64,000 nucleotides of DNA from Trebonia sp035571275. GTDB taxonomy: Bacteria > Actinomycetota > Actinomycetes > Streptosporangiales > Streptosporangiaceae. The stretch spans positions 1 to 64,000 of the forward strand of contig DATMKQ010000298.1 of the NCBI GenBank assembly GCA_035571275.1. Reading direction: 5' to 3'. The translations under genes and the position numbers were made by a program. The stretch's first letter is position 1. Each line of letters opens with the position of its first letter. Under the pieces are notes generated by a model, which was not told the DNA's origin, ran no database searches, and worked only from the letters and a program-made list of their open reading frames with translations. Positions 27,425-36,169 of the stretch are shown in pieces.

Positions 27425-28363
27425 TTGACAGTGACCGACGTACGTGACGTCATCATCATTGGTTCTGGTCCGGCGGGGTACACGGCTGCGATCTACGCGG
27501 CCAGGGCGAAGCTGAACCCACTCGTTTTTGAGGGATCAGTGACCGCCGGCGGCGCGCTGATGCAGACCACCGACGTGGAGAACTACCCAGGCTTCCCCGA
27601 CGGCATTATCGGGCCGGAGCTCATGGACGGGTTCCGCAAGCAGGCGGAACGGTTCGGTGCTGAACTGGTGTCCGATGACGTGGTGGCGGTCGATCTCACC
27701 GCGGTGCCGAAGGTGGTGCGGACCGAAACGGACACGTACCTGGCGCAGGCAGTGATCATCGCCAGCGGTTCGAAGTACAAGGAACTCGGCGTCCCCGGCG
27801 AGAAGGAGTACGCCGGGCATGGCGTGTCCTGGTGTGCCACCTGCGACGGGTTCTTCTTCAGGGAGAAGGACATCGCGGTGATTGGCGGCGGTGACTCCGC
27901 GCTCGAAGAGGCGACGTTCCTCACCCGGTTCGCCAACTCGGTCACCCTTGTGCACCGTCGCGACCAACTGCGGGCCTCCAAGATCATGCAGGACCGGGCG
28001 ATGTCCAACCCGAAGATCAAGTTCCTCTGGGACAGCGAAGTCGCCGAGATGCTCGGCGACAAGAAGCTGACCGGGCTGCGGATCAAGAACGTACGGACCG
28101 GCGATGAGCAGGTGCTGCCGGTGACCGGCGTGTTCGTCGCGATCGGGCACTCGCCGCGCAGCGAGCTATTCGACGGCCAGCTCGCCATCGACCCCGACGG
28201 CTACCTGCTGGTGGACCAGCCGTTCACGGCGACCGCGATCGACGGCGTTTTCGCCTGCGGTGACGTCGTGGACAGGACCTACCGGCAGGCCGTTACCGCG
28301 GCCGGCACCGGCTGCTCGGCGGCGATCGACGCCGAGCGGTGGCTGGCGGCGCACGAGTCTTAA
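27425..28363 (+). CDS. trxB: thioredoxin-disulfide reductase
   Basis: Flavoenzyme passing electrons from NADPH to thioredoxin. The 312-residue product has FAD motif GSGPAG (13-18), redox-active CATC (C137/C140), NADPH motif GGGDSA (154-159), and the C-terminal FACGDVVDRTYRQAVTAAG FAD-closing motif. TTG 27425 and GTG 27431 are both possible starts; the GAGAGG ribosome-binding site ends at 27420. Together with trxA this forms the redox system usually under SigM control. Confidence 0.95.
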   Translation: MTVTDVRDVIIIGSGPAGYTAAIYAARAKLNPLVFEGSVTAGGALMQTTDVENYPGFPDGIIGPELMDGFRKQAERFGAELVSDDVVAVDLTAVPKVVRTETDTYLAQAVIIASGSKYKELGVPGEKEYAGHGVSWCATCDGFFFREKDIAVIGGGDSALEEATFLTRFANSVTLVHRRDQLRASKIMQDRAMSNPKIKFLWDSEVAEMLGDKKLTGLRIKNVRTGDEQVLPVTGVFVAIGHSPRSELFDGQLAIDPDGYLLVDQPFTATAIDGVFACGDVVDRTYRQAVTAAGTGCSAAIDAERWLAAHES

Positions 28364-28418
28364 GCCAGCACGTGGCATGAGGGCATAGCGACAAAACAAC
28401 ACGGAAGGTGTGATCAGG

Positions 28419-28742
28419 ATGGGTGCGACCAAGGTCGTGACCGACGCGACGTTTGACACGGAGGTCTTGCAGAGCAGCAAGCCTGTGATCGTGGACTACT
28501 GGGCCGAATGGTGCGGACCCTGCCGGATGGTCGCCCCAGTTCTCGAAGAGATCGCCGGCGAGTACGCCGACAAGATCGAGGTAGTCAAGCTGAACATCGA
28601 CCAGAACCCTAAGGTCGCTCAGCGCTACCAGATCATGGCCATCCCGACCATGAGCGTCTTCCAGAACGGCGAAGTCGTCAAGCAGATAGTGGGCGCCAAG
28701 CCCAAGGCAGCCCTGCTCAAGGAACTCGCCGAGTTCATCTAA
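28419..28742 (+). CDS. trxA: thioredoxin
   Basis: General protein-disulfide reductase, 107 residues. The active site WCGPC has C32 and C35, the same numbering as E. coli Trx, and the cis-proline motif is IPTMSVF. ATG 28419 is chosen because GGAAGG sits ten bases upstream; the in-frame GTG at 28410 is too close. A strong hairpin terminator follows within 20 bases. Confidence 0.96.
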   Translation: MGATKVVTDATFDTEVLQSSKPVIVDYWAEWCGPCRMVAPVLEEIAGEYADKIEVVKLNIDQNPKVAQRYQIMAIPTMSVFQNGEVVKQIVGAKPKAALLKELAEFI

Positions 28743-28758
28743 CCCCCAGCGCCAAGCA

Positions 28759-28803
28759 GAAGCGGCGGGCCGAGCAACTTGCTCCGCCCGCCGCTTCCGT
28801 TTT
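28759..28803 (+). terminator. rho-independent terminator after trxA
   Basis: Outer stem GAAGCGGCGGGC (28759-28770) with GCCCGCCGCTTC (28786-28797). Inside it an inner stem GAGCAA/TTGCTC nearly closes the loop, followed by CGTTTT. It ends the trxBA transcript. Confidence 0.9.
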
Positions 28804-28858
28804 GGCGGCGTCCCACCCGGGCGGCCGTCAGCCTCCGCGGCAACCCGCCCCGCGCCGC

Positions 28859-28980
28859 GCGCACCCGCGGCGCCCCACACGGCACGGCGCGCAGCACCCG
28901 CGGCGCCCCATCCGCACCGCGCGCACCCGCGGCTCCCCGCATGGCACGGCGCGCACCCGCGGCTCCCCGCATGGCACGGC
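28859..28980. repeat. tandem 30-bp repeat array downstream of trxA
   Basis: Four units of about 30 bp with the core ACCCGCGGC-CCCC. The last two (28921-28950 and 28951-28980) are identical over all 30 bases. The first two differ at several positions, and the second has a 2-bp insertion. The 28804-29449 gap has no supported gene. After the array come a GC-rich stretch and an AT-rich patch (29110-29200) with a GTGACCA/TGGTCAC inverted repeat (29142-29148, 29188-29194). Confidence 0.8.
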
Positions 28981-29449
28981 GCGCAGCGCGTCCCCCGACG
29001 GGAGTAACCCGCGAGGCGGCCGCGCCTAGGGAGCAGGAATGCGGCTGCCGGTGACGGGGGCGGGCGCGACCGAGGCCCGCACCCCGTCGCCGCGGGGTCC
29101 TGGCAGTCACATCAGCCTCTAGTTTTGACTTCGCACACCGAGTGACCATTTCGACGGTGCATATATACTGATATTTCCGATATGTTCTGGTCACAAGGTG
29201 AGCTAAGTGGGCGCGGCGCGCGGCGCGGCGCGGCATGCGGCGCAAGTCCTAGGCGCGACGTCAACCGATTCTGAAACAACCCGTATCGCCGCTGGGGACA
29301 CACATAAAGCGAAACTATTTCCCGGGGGTGACGCGGGATACGGTGCGCGGCCTATGAACGCGGCAAGCTGGTCGGCCGGGTTCGCGGCCCGGCGGGGTCG
29401 GCTGCTGTTCGGTCCGGACCCGCGCCAGCGGAGGTAAACGGTTTGGACT

Positions 29450-29495
29450 AACGTGGATCGCTTTCCATGGCGGGTCATGGAAAGTGATCCACGTT
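29450..29495. terminator. long palindrome, likely U-tail-less terminator of the GNAT gene
   Basis: Arms of 20 bp (29450-29469 and 29476-29495) pair with one G-T mismatch around a 6-base loop. The outer part is AACGTGGATC and the inner part CTTTCCATG. It lies 29 bases past the stop of the leftward acetyltransferase gene. No T-run follows, as is common for actinomycete hairpin terminators. It could equally be a mobile palindromic repeat. Confidence 0.6.
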
Positions 29496-29524
29496 CATGG
29501 AATTAGGTCGGCGGACCCGTCCGA

Positions 29525-30154
29525 TCAGGCGCCGCTTACTACCGCTGGACGCAGGACGCGCTCTGGTGTCATCGAGCCCAGCAGTCGCTCTAGGGCAACC
29601 TCGACGTCCTCACGCCATGTCAGTGCGGTCCGCAGTTCCATCCGGAGCCTCGGGTGCCGGTGATGCGGCCGGACGGTCTTGAAGCCGACCGCGAGCAGGT
29701 AGTCGACCGGCAGCATACAGGCTGGGGCGGTCCACTGCTTGTCGCCGAACGCCTCGATCGCCCTGACCCCGCGGCGCGACAGATCTTTGGCCATGCCCTG
29801 GATAAGCATCCGGCCCAGTCCGCCCCCGGTGAATTCGCTGAGCACTCGCGCCGTCATAAGCAGCACCGCGTCCGCGCTGACCGGGCTGGTGGGAAATGCG
29901 ACGGATCGAGGCACATAGAGCGGCGGTGCGAAGAGCACATAAGCGGCGGGCACGCCGTCGACATAAAGGATCTTTCCGCAGCTTCCCCACTCAAGCAGTA
30001 CCGAAGAGATCCAGGACTCCTTTTCCAGCCCCGGATCCGATGCCTCGGCGCGTGCTTTGCTCACGGGGTCAAGCTCCCAGAAAACGCACGAACGGCAGCT
30101 TGGCGGAAGGTCACTCAGATTATCAAGAGTGATGTTGGCAAGACGGCGTGACAT
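29525..30154 (-). CDS. GNAT family N-acetyltransferase
   Basis: 209 residues. The acetyl-CoA-binding motif A is GGGLGRMLIQGMAKDL (about residues 112-127), preceded by beta strands typical of the GNAT fold. An N-terminal CRSCVFWE cysteine pair could bind metal or be redox-active. The substrate is unknown. It is transcribed left, away from the aminotransferase gene. Homologues occur in the same trxA-parB interval of related genomes as I recall; that is not checked here. Confidence 0.8.
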   Translation of the reverse strand: MSRRLANITLDNLSDLPPSCRSCVFWELDPVSKARAEASDPGLEKESWISSVLLEWGSCGKILYVDGVPAAYVLFAPPLYVPRSVAFPTSPVSADAVLLMTARVLSEFTGGGLGRMLIQGMAKDLSRRGVRAIEAFGDKQWTAPACMLPVDYLLAVGFKTVRPHHRHPRLRMELRTALTWREDVEVALERLLGSMTPERVLRPAVVSGA

Positions 30155-30245
30155 CGGCGTTCCGTTCCCCGATCAAGATCTGCGCTGCGTGCCCCGCGCT
30201 GTACCCCTATTCTGGCATGGTACCTCGCCGATGGGAGGCAAAGCG

Positions 30246-31535
30246 GTGGCCCCTGATCTACCTCAGTCCCCGAATTCTGGCGCCGGATCGCGAATTGACC
30301 CGTATATAGGACATTATGCCGGACGGGCTCGCGGGATGGTCGCTTCGGAAATTCGCGCGCTGTTCGCGGTGGCCGCGAGGCCAGAGATCGTGTCGCTGGC
30401 CGGCGGCTCCCCGTTCGTGTCGGCGCTGCCACTGGGTGCCGTAGGCGACATGGTCGGCGGGCTCATAGCAAGCCGGGGACAGGACGTCCTCCAGTACTGC
30501 ACCGCCCAAGGCGACCCGGTGCTGCGCGAGCAGATCTGCGAAGTGATGTCGCTCGAAGGTGTCGCGGCGCACCCGGATGAGGTCGTGGTCACGGTCGGCT
30601 CGCAGCAGGCCCTTGACTTGATCACGAGGGTCTTCGTTGACCCCGGCGACGTGATCTTGGCCGAGGCCCCGACCTATGTGGGTGCCCTCGGTGCCTTCGC
30701 CGCCTATCAGGCAGACGTCGTCCACGTGACCATGGATGAGTCGGGGATCATTCCCGAGGCGCTGGTGGCAGCTATCAGCCGGGTATCGGCGCAGGGTCGC
30801 AGGATCAAGTTCCTGTATACGGTTCCCAGCTTCCACAACCCGGCAGGCGTCACCATGGCCGCCACCCGCCGCGTGGAGGTGCTGCGCATCTGCGAACAGG
30901 CCGGGATCCTAGTCGTGGAAGACAACCCGTACGGGCTGCTCGGGTTCGAGGGCGACCCGGTGCGACCGCTGCGCGCGCATGCCAGGGATGGCGTGGTCTA
31001 CCTTGGCAGCTTCTCCAAGACGATCGCGGCTGGCCTGCGGGTGGGCTGGGCGGTCGCCCCGCCGGGGATCCGGGACAAGCTCGTGCTCGCCGCGGAGTCG
31101 GCGGTGCTCTGTCCGGCGAGCTTCGCTCAGCTCACAGTCAGGGAGTACCTGGCCACTCAGCCGTGGCGGGAGCAGATTAAGGCATTCCGCGAGCTTTATC
31201 GCGAGCGCAGGGACGCGATGCTTAACGCGCTCGCCGCGACGATGCCGCCGGGATGTGGATGGACCAAACCGGGCGGCGGCTTTTTCGTATGGCTGCGGAT
31301 GCCGGAGGGGATCGACTCCAAAGCGATGCTGCCGCGAGCCGTGTCCTCCCGCGTCGCTTACGTCCCGGGGACCGGGTTTTACGCCGACGGATCGGGGTCG
31401 GCGTACGCCCGGCTGAGCTACTCGCTACCCGATCCGGCCCAGATCACCGAGGGCGTGCGGCGGCTAGCCGGCGTGATCGGCGTGGAACTCACGCTCCGGG
31501 CAGAGTTCGGGCCGGTACTGCGCCGCGATGGGTGA
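30246..31535 (+). CDS. class I/II PLP-dependent aminotransferase
   Basis: 429 residues, fold type I, resembling the LysN/MocR-type aminotransferases. The PLP-binding block includes VTVGSQQALDLI (cofactor phosphate), SFHNPAGVTM (Asn), EDNPYGLLGF (Asp/Tyr), and SFSKTIAAGLRVGW with the Schiff-base Lys. A late ARLSYSLPD carries the substrate-binding Arg. GTG 30246 is preferred because GGGAGG is seven bases upstream; ATG 30231 lacks a site. It overlaps the ligase gene by eight bases. Confidence 0.87.
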   Translation: MAPDLPQSPNSGAGSRIDPYIGHYAGRARGMVASEIRALFAVAARPEIVSLAGGSPFVSALPLGAVGDMVGGLIASRGQDVLQYCTAQGDPVLREQICEVMSLEGVAAHPDEVVVTVGSQQALDLITRVFVDPGDVILAEAPTYVGALGAFAAYQADVVHVTMDESGIIPEALVAAISRVSAQGRRIKFLYTVPSFHNPAGVTMAATRRVEVLRICEQAGILVVEDNPYGLLGFEGDPVRPLRAHARDGVVYLGSFSKTIAAGLRVGWAVAPPGIRDKLVLAAESAVLCPASFAQLTVREYLATQPWREQIKAFRELYRERRDAMLNALAATMPPGCGWTKPGGGFFVWLRMPEGIDSKAMLPRAVSSRVAYVPGTGFYADGSGSAYARLSYSLPDPAQITEGVRRLAGVIGVELTLRAEFGPVLRRDG

Positions 31536-32493
31536 ACTCGACTACGTCGTCGTGCTGGCGGGCGGCCTGTCCCCGGAGCGTGAGATCTCGCTCCGGTCCG
31601 GCGAGCAGGTGCGCGACGCGCTGTCCGAGGCCGGCGTGCAAGCGATCCTCGCGGACGCCGACGCCGGACTGCTGGATCGGCTGCGCTCCGATCCGCCGAC
31701 CGCTGTCTTCCCGGTGATCCACGGTGCCCCCGGAGAAGATGGTTCCATCAGGGAGGTCCTGGGGCTGCTCGGCGTTCCTTACGTCGGCTCACTGCCAACC
31801 GCCTGCCGGATGGCCTTCGACAAGCCGACCGCCAAGGTTCTCGCCGCCGCGGCGGGCTTGCGCACCCCGGCGTCGGTGACGCTGCCGCGCGAGACGTTTC
31901 ACGACCTTGGCGCTGCTGCCCTCATCGAGCTGATCATCGACCAGCTCGGCGTACCGCTGTTCGTCAAGCCTTCCCGCGGCGGGTCCGCACTCGGTGCCTC
32001 GGCCGCGCACACCGCGGCGGACCTAGCAGCCGCCATCGTCGGCTGCTTCGGATACGGGGACACGGCGCTGGTGGAGCGCCTCGTGTCGGGAACCGAGGTA
32101 GCGGTCGGGGTCGTCGACCTTGGGGACGGGCCCCAGGCGCTGCCGCCGGTTGAGATCCTGGCACCGGGCGGAACCTATGACTACGCCGCTCGATACACGG
32201 CGGGCCAGACGGAGTTTTACACACCGGCCAGGTTGCCTGTGGAGACGGCGGCCGAGGCCGCCCGCGTGGCGGTCGCCGTGCACACGGCGCTCGGCCTGCG
32301 CGACATCTCCCGCACCGACCTGATCGTGGATGCCACGGGTGCGGTGCACTTCCTGGAGGTCAACGTGGCACCGGGCATGACGAGCACGAGCACACTCCCG
32401 ATGGCCATGCGAGCGGCGGACATCGACCTTGGGGCCTGCTGCGCTACCTTGCTCGACCGCGCCGCGAACCGCACCGATCCGCCGCGCCGCTGA
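31528..32493 (+). CDS. D-alanine--D-alanine ligase family protein
   Basis: ATP-grasp ligase of the Ddl family, 321 residues. It begins VVLAGGLSPEREISLRSG (the Ddl substrate loop), then FPVIHGAPGEDGSI, VGSLPTACRMAFDK, VKPSRGGSALGAS (ATP-grasp loop) and HFLEVNVAPGMTSTST (metal-binding Glu/Asn and Ser). All expected motifs are present, so it should join two D-Ala residues or a related pair. It is coupled to the aminotransferase, hinting at a shared amino-acid pathway. A principal ddl may exist elsewhere. Confidence 0.88.
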   Translation: MGELDYVVVLAGGLSPEREISLRSGEQVRDALSEAGVQAILADADAGLLDRLRSDPPTAVFPVIHGAPGEDGSIREVLGLLGVPYVGSLPTACRMAFDKPTAKVLAAAAGLRTPASVTLPRETFHDLGAAALIELIIDQLGVPLFVKPSRGGSALGASAAHTAADLAAAIVGCFGYGDTALVERLVSGTEVAVGVVDLGDGPQALPPVEILAPGGTYDYAARYTAGQTEFYTPARLPVETAAEAARVAVAVHTALGLRDISRTDLIVDATGAVHFLEVNVAPGMTSTSTLPMAMRAADIDLGACCATLLDRAANRTDPPRR

Positions 32494-32523
32494 GAGGCCG
32501 GCGACTGAAATAGGCTCGCTGCC

Positions 32524-33564
32524 ATGACGAAAAGCTTTGGCAGCGACAATCACGCCGGGACGCACCCGGCGGTCATGTACGCCATCATGGAGGCGAACAC
32601 CGGTGATGCCGTCGCTTACGGGGCGGACCCGTGGACCCAACGCGCTACCGCGGAGCTTCTGCGGCTTTCCGGAGCCGCGGGCGAGGTGTTCCTGGTCCTC
32701 AACGGCAGTGGCGCGAACGTGCTGGGTCTGGGCCTGCTGCTCGACCGGCACGAGGCGGTCATCTGCGCCGAGTCAGCGCACATCAACTCCGACGAGTGCG
32801 GCTCGGCCGAACGGATACTTGGGACCAAGCTGCTCACCGTCCCAGCGGCTACGGGGAAGCTGACACCCGAACTGATCGCCACGCGGCTGGCGGGGCGGGG
32901 CGACGAGCATTTCGCCCAACCGGGCGTGGTGGCCGTCACCCAGTCGACTGAGTTCGGTACCTGCTATTCGCTGGCCGAGCTACGGAAGATCCACGACTTC
33001 TGCGCCGCCAACGGGTTGCGTGTTTACATGGACGGCGCTCGCCTCGCCAACGCGGCGGCTTACCTGGGTTGCACGCTCGCGGACCTCGCCGAGCACGCCG
33101 ACGTCCTCAGCTTCGGCGGCACGAAGAACGGCGCGCTGGGTGTGGAGGCGGTCATCGTCATGCGCCCCGGTGATGCGGCCAACGCGCCTTTCCTGCGCAA
33201 GCAGCACATGCAGCTGTCATCGAAGATGCGGTTCCTCGCGGCACAGTTCATCGCGCTGCTCGAGGACGACCTGTGGCTGAGCAACGCCGGGCATGCCAAC
33301 GCGATGGCCGCCCGGCTGGCGGCGGGCCTCACCGATGTTCCTGGTGTTGAGGTCGTGTATCCCGTGGAGGCCGATGCGGTCTTCGCTCGGCTGGACAAGC
33401 GTCACATCGCCGAGTTGCAGCGGGACTGGTTCTTCCATGTACGGGATGATTCCGATTCGCTGGTTCGATGGATGACCGCCTTTGACACGTCGGAGAGCGA
33501 TGTCGACGCGTTCCTCGCGGATATTCGCCGGGTTGCCGGGGCGGGGACAGGGGGCGGCGCCTAG
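32524..33564 (+). CDS. low-specificity L-threonine aldolase family protein
   Basis: PLP enzyme that cleaves threonine or related beta-hydroxy amino acids to glycine and an aldehyde. The 346-residue product starts SFGSDNHAGTHPAVM and carries VYMDGARLANAA (Asp that contacts PLP) and the Schiff-base Lys in SFGGTKNGALG. It lies 30 bases after the ligase, so it is likely in the same operon. It ends just before the parS site. Confidence 0.9.
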   Translation: MTKSFGSDNHAGTHPAVMYAIMEANTGDAVAYGADPWTQRATAELLRLSGAAGEVFLVLNGSGANVLGLGLLLDRHEAVICAESAHINSDECGSAERILGTKLLTVPAATGKLTPELIATRLAGRGDEHFAQPGVVAVTQSTEFGTCYSLAELRKIHDFCAANGLRVYMDGARLANAAAYLGCTLADLAEHADVLSFGGTKNGALGVEAVIVMRPGDAANAPFLRKQHMQLSSKMRFLAAQFIALLEDDLWLSNAGHANAMAARLAAGLTDVPGVEVVYPVEADAVFARLDKRHIAELQRDWFFHVRDDSDSLVRWMTAFDTSESDVDAFLADIRRVAGAGTGGGA

Positions 33565-33625
33565 GGTCTTGCGCCCCGCGCCTACCCCCGCAGGTTGGGG
33601 CGGCGCCTTCGACGTCGTGTGTGCT

Positions 33626-33643
33626 TGGTTTCACGTGAAACCA
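33626..33643. promoter_or_regulatory. parS site upstream of parB
   Basis: An 18-bp perfect palindrome, TGGTTTCACGTGAAACCA, contains the complete 14-bp parS core GTTTCACGTGAAAC recognised by ParB. It is 107 bases upstream of parB and about 7 kb from the likely oriC, so it should nucleate the origin segregation complex. Confidence 0.95.
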
Positions 33644-33750
33644 CGCCTGACGATGTCGTTAAATTAGACGGATGAACCGAGGCGGCGGTGCTCATCTTGC
33701 TGCCTCGGGTGAGATCTGCGGGCCTGCCCGCACGCTTTGAGGGAGACGTA

Positions 33751-34788
33751 GTGGCGCAGCAGCGGCGAGGACTGGGCAAGGGGCTTGGAGCGCTTATACC
33801 GGAAACGTCTCGCCCTAGTGCGCCCGGCGGTGCGGGGGTGAGCGCGGGCGCTTTCGCGCCTCAGTCCGCGCCCCCTGGTACTACGCCTGAAGGCTCTGGC
33901 GCGGGCGGCTACGGCAGCGGAGCGGGCAGTGGCGAAAGTGGCGACACCGGACTGCGGCCGGTCGCGGGGGCCTACTTCGAAGAGGTGGCTGTTGACGCTA
34001 TTACGCCAAACCCTCGGCAGCCTCGGAGGTCGTTTGACGAGGATGCGCTTGACGAGTTGGCGGCGTCTATCACCGAGGTGGGGCTGCTGCAACCGGTCGT
34101 GGTGCGCAGCCTGGGGGGCGGGCGCTACGAGCTGGTTATGGGCGAACGGCGCTGGCGTGCGAGCCAGCGCGCGGGGCTAGATTACATTCCGGCCATTGTC
34201 AGGGAAACGCCCGACAATGACATGCTCCGCGACGCGCTGCTTGAGAACCTGCACAGGCAGCAGCTTGACCCACTTGAAGAAGCGGCCGCCTATCAGCAAC
34301 TGCTTGACGACTTCGGCGCTACTCACGAACAGCTCGCCCAGAAGGTCGGCCGGTCCAGGCCGCACATCAGCAACACGCTGCGTCTGCTGAACCTGCCTCC
34401 CGCGGTACAAAAGAGAGTCGCCGCCGGCGTCATCAGCGCCGGCCACGCCCGCGCCCTTCTGTCGCTGGACGACCCGCAGGCCCAGGACCGCCTGGCCCAG
34501 CGCATCGTGGCCGAGGGCCTCTCGGTCCGCGCCGTCGAGGAAATCGTCGCGGTTGGCGACGACACCCACGTAAAGCAGCCACGCAAGCCCGCCGCCAACA
34601 AGCCGGTAGCCCCGGCGCTCAGGCACCTAGCGGACCGCCTCTCCGACCTCTTCGAAACCCGGGTCAAAGTAGAGCTAGGCCGCAACAAGGGCAAGATCGT
34701 CGTAGAGTTCGCCTCCATCGACGACCTAGAGCGCATAGTAAAAGCCATGTCCCCCGACGGTGCCCCGACGGACGAACCCCCCGAGTAA
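33751..34788 (+). CDS. parB: chromosome-partitioning protein ParB
   Basis: CTP-dependent clamp that loads at parS. The 345-residue product starts MAQQRRGLGKGLGALIP, the classic ParB start. A Gly/Ser linker follows, then the CTPase domain with ITPNPRQPRRSF, LLQPVVVR and GERRWRAS. Next come the helix-turn-helix region (YQQLLDDFGATHEQLAQKVGRSRPHISNTLRLL in pieces) and the C-terminal dimer domain near VKVELGRNKGKIVVEF. The GTG start has GAGGGAGA upstream. Unusually it points toward parA (convergent) instead of following it. Confidence 0.95.
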   Translation: MAQQRRGLGKGLGALIPETSRPSAPGGAGVSAGAFAPQSAPPGTTPEGSGAGGYGSGAGSGESGDTGLRPVAGAYFEEVAVDAITPNPRQPRRSFDEDALDELAASITEVGLLQPVVVRSLGGGRYELVMGERRWRASQRAGLDYIPAIVRETPDNDMLRDALLENLHRQQLDPLEEAAAYQQLLDDFGATHEQLAQKVGRSRPHISNTLRLLNLPPAVQKRVAAGVISAGHARALLSLDDPQAQDRLAQRIVAEGLSVRAVEEIVAVGDDTHVKQPRKPAANKPVAPALRHLADRLSDLFETRVKVELGRNKGKIVVEFASIDDLERIVKAMSPDGAPTDEPPE

Positions 34789-34882
34789 CCCACCCGCGCC
34801 CGCATACAACCGCCGCAAGCGGACGTCAGCGTAGGCCGGCGGCGCCGCCTCGGTTCCAGGTGTCCGACCGGCCGCCACGCAG

Positions 34883-34974
34883 GCGGGGGCGCAGTGGAGT
34901 TGAGGCGCGTCGTTCGGCAACCGAAGGCTGCCGACTAAACGCGCCGAAGCCCCACAAGCCCCAGCACCGCCCCG
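34883..34974. repeat. hairpin repeat between convergent parB and parA (copy 1)
   Basis: A ~90-bp imperfect stem-loop. Arms include GGGGC...GGCGCGT (left) and ACGCGCC...GCCCC (right), with CGTTCGGC/GCCG near the loop. A close relative sits at 45327-45411 after the DUF721 gene. Here it probably ends both the parB and parA transcripts. Confidence 0.7.
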
Positions 34975-34984
34975 CCGCCCAGAG

Positions 34985-36169
34985 TCACGCCGGAACAGAC
35001 CGGTAGGCCAACTCCCGCGCCGCCTCCGAGTACGCGATAGCACCGCTAGAAGCAGGATCGTACGTGATCACGGACTGCCCGTAACTAGGCGCCTCCGACA
35101 CCCGCACGCTCCGCGGGATGATCGTGTCCAGCACCACGTCCCCGAAGTGCGACCGGACGTCCTCGGCCACTTGCGTGGCCAGCCGCGTCCGTCCGTCGTA
35201 CATGGTCAGCAGGATCGTGGAGATCCGCAGCCGACCGTTCAGGTGCCCGCGCACGAGTTCGACCGTCCGCAGCAATTGCTCCAGGCCTTCCAGCGCGTAG
35301 TACTCGCACTGAATCGGGATCAGCACCTCTTCGGCCGCCACCAGCGCGTTCACGGTAAGCAACCCAAGCGACGGCGGGCAGTCGATGAGTACGTAGTCCA
35401 GGCTGGACGTGTCAAGCTGTTCCAGCGACCGGATCAGCCGCGACTCTCTGGCCACCATGGGGACGAGCTCGATCTCCGCGCCCGCCAGGTCGATGGTCGC
35501 CGGCGCGCAGAACAAGCCTGGCATTCCCGCGACCTCGGTGATGACCTCCGACATCGGCCGCTCCTCGACCAGAGCGTTGTAGATCGAGTCCTGCCCGACA
35601 TGGTGATCCACGTCCAGCGCCGTCGACGCGTTGCCTTGTGGGTCGAGGTCTATCACCAGGACGCGGCACCCGTGCTGGGACAGGCTCGCCGCAAGGTTAA
35701 CCGCGGTGGTGGTCTTACCCACCCCGCCCTTCTGGTTGGCGATCGTCATCATCCGGCATCGGGCCGGCCGAGGCCAGGCCTCGCGCTCGCTCGCGCCGCG
35801 AACACCGACGGCGGCCTCCGCGGCCCTGCCGATCGGAGTGTCCGCCGTGTCCGCTGGTACGTCAGGGACGACTACCTGCGAGTCCTGATCGCCCTCAAAA
35901 GCAGTAGTTGGTGTTCCACGTGAAACCGCCGCCGCGAGCGCCTGCCGTACCCGATCAGAACCCGGCAGGAGCGACTCTTCATGACCGTTCAACAACGCAC
36001 CTTTCGAGACCTGGTCCGGTTGGGAAGACACATGTTTCGGTAGCTGCCCCGGCCAGCCGAGTCCAGTCGTGCCCGGGAACCGAACGGCCATCCCCCCGTC
36101 AGGCCACCCCACGCCGGCTGCGATGAGCACCCGCCTGCTCCTCTCGGCCGCGTCCTCCGATGACGACAC
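34985..36169 (-). CDS. parA: chromosome-partitioning ATPase ParA
   Basis: Walker-type ATPase that moves ParB-origin complexes. The deviant Walker A motif is MMTIANQKGGVGKTTTAVN (near residues 140-158), followed by VLVIDLDPQGNAST, VLIDCPPSLGLLTVNAL and CEYYALEG. The frame has a 135-residue N-terminal extension that overlaps rsmG by 71 bases. The segment VSRGTP...DTPIGRAAEAAV resembles what I recall of Streptomyces ParA (VSRET...DTPIGRAA), so at least the last ~55 residues of the extension are probably real; the exact start is uncertain. A parS-like site is encoded inside it. Confidence 0.93.
   Translation of the reverse strand: MSSSEDAAERSRRVLIAAGVGWPDGGMAVRFPGTTGLGWPGQLPKHVSSQPDQVSKGALLNGHEESLLPGSDRVRQALAAAVSRGTPTTAFEGDQDSQVVVPDVPADTADTPIGRAAEAAVGVRGASEREAWPRPARCRMMTIANQKGGVGKTTTAVNLAASLSQHGCRVLVIDLDPQGNASTALDVDHHVGQDSIYNALVEERPMSEVITEVAGMPGLFCAPATIDLAGAEIELVPMVARESRLIRSLEQLDTSSLDYVLIDCPPSLGLLTVNALVAAEEVLIPIQCEYYALEGLEQLLRTVELVRGHLNGRLRISTILLTMYDGRTRLATQVAEDVRSHFGDVVLDTIIPRSVRVSEAPSYGQSVITYDPASSGAIAYSEAARELAYRSVPA
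35912..35927. promoter_or_regulatory. parS-like site inside the parA 5' region
   Basis: TGTTCCACGTGAAACC matches the parS core with one mismatch (C for T in one half). On the parA strand it encodes the VSRGT part of the N-terminal extension. ParB bound here could influence parA expression. Confidence 0.8.

Noticed and set aside
28859..28980. Possible CRISPR array
   Set aside because: The units are contiguous 30-mers without unique spacers and without cas genes, so this is a simple tandem repeat.
29207..29437. Short plus-strand ORF in the trxA-GNAT spacer
   Set aside because: No ribosome-binding site, unusual composition, overlaps an opposite frame equally open, and nothing recognisable.
31528..32493. 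Calling the ATP-grasp gene the essential ddl
   Set aside because: Motifs fit the family, but location in an amino-acid operon near parB and no second copy to compare leave the essential role open.
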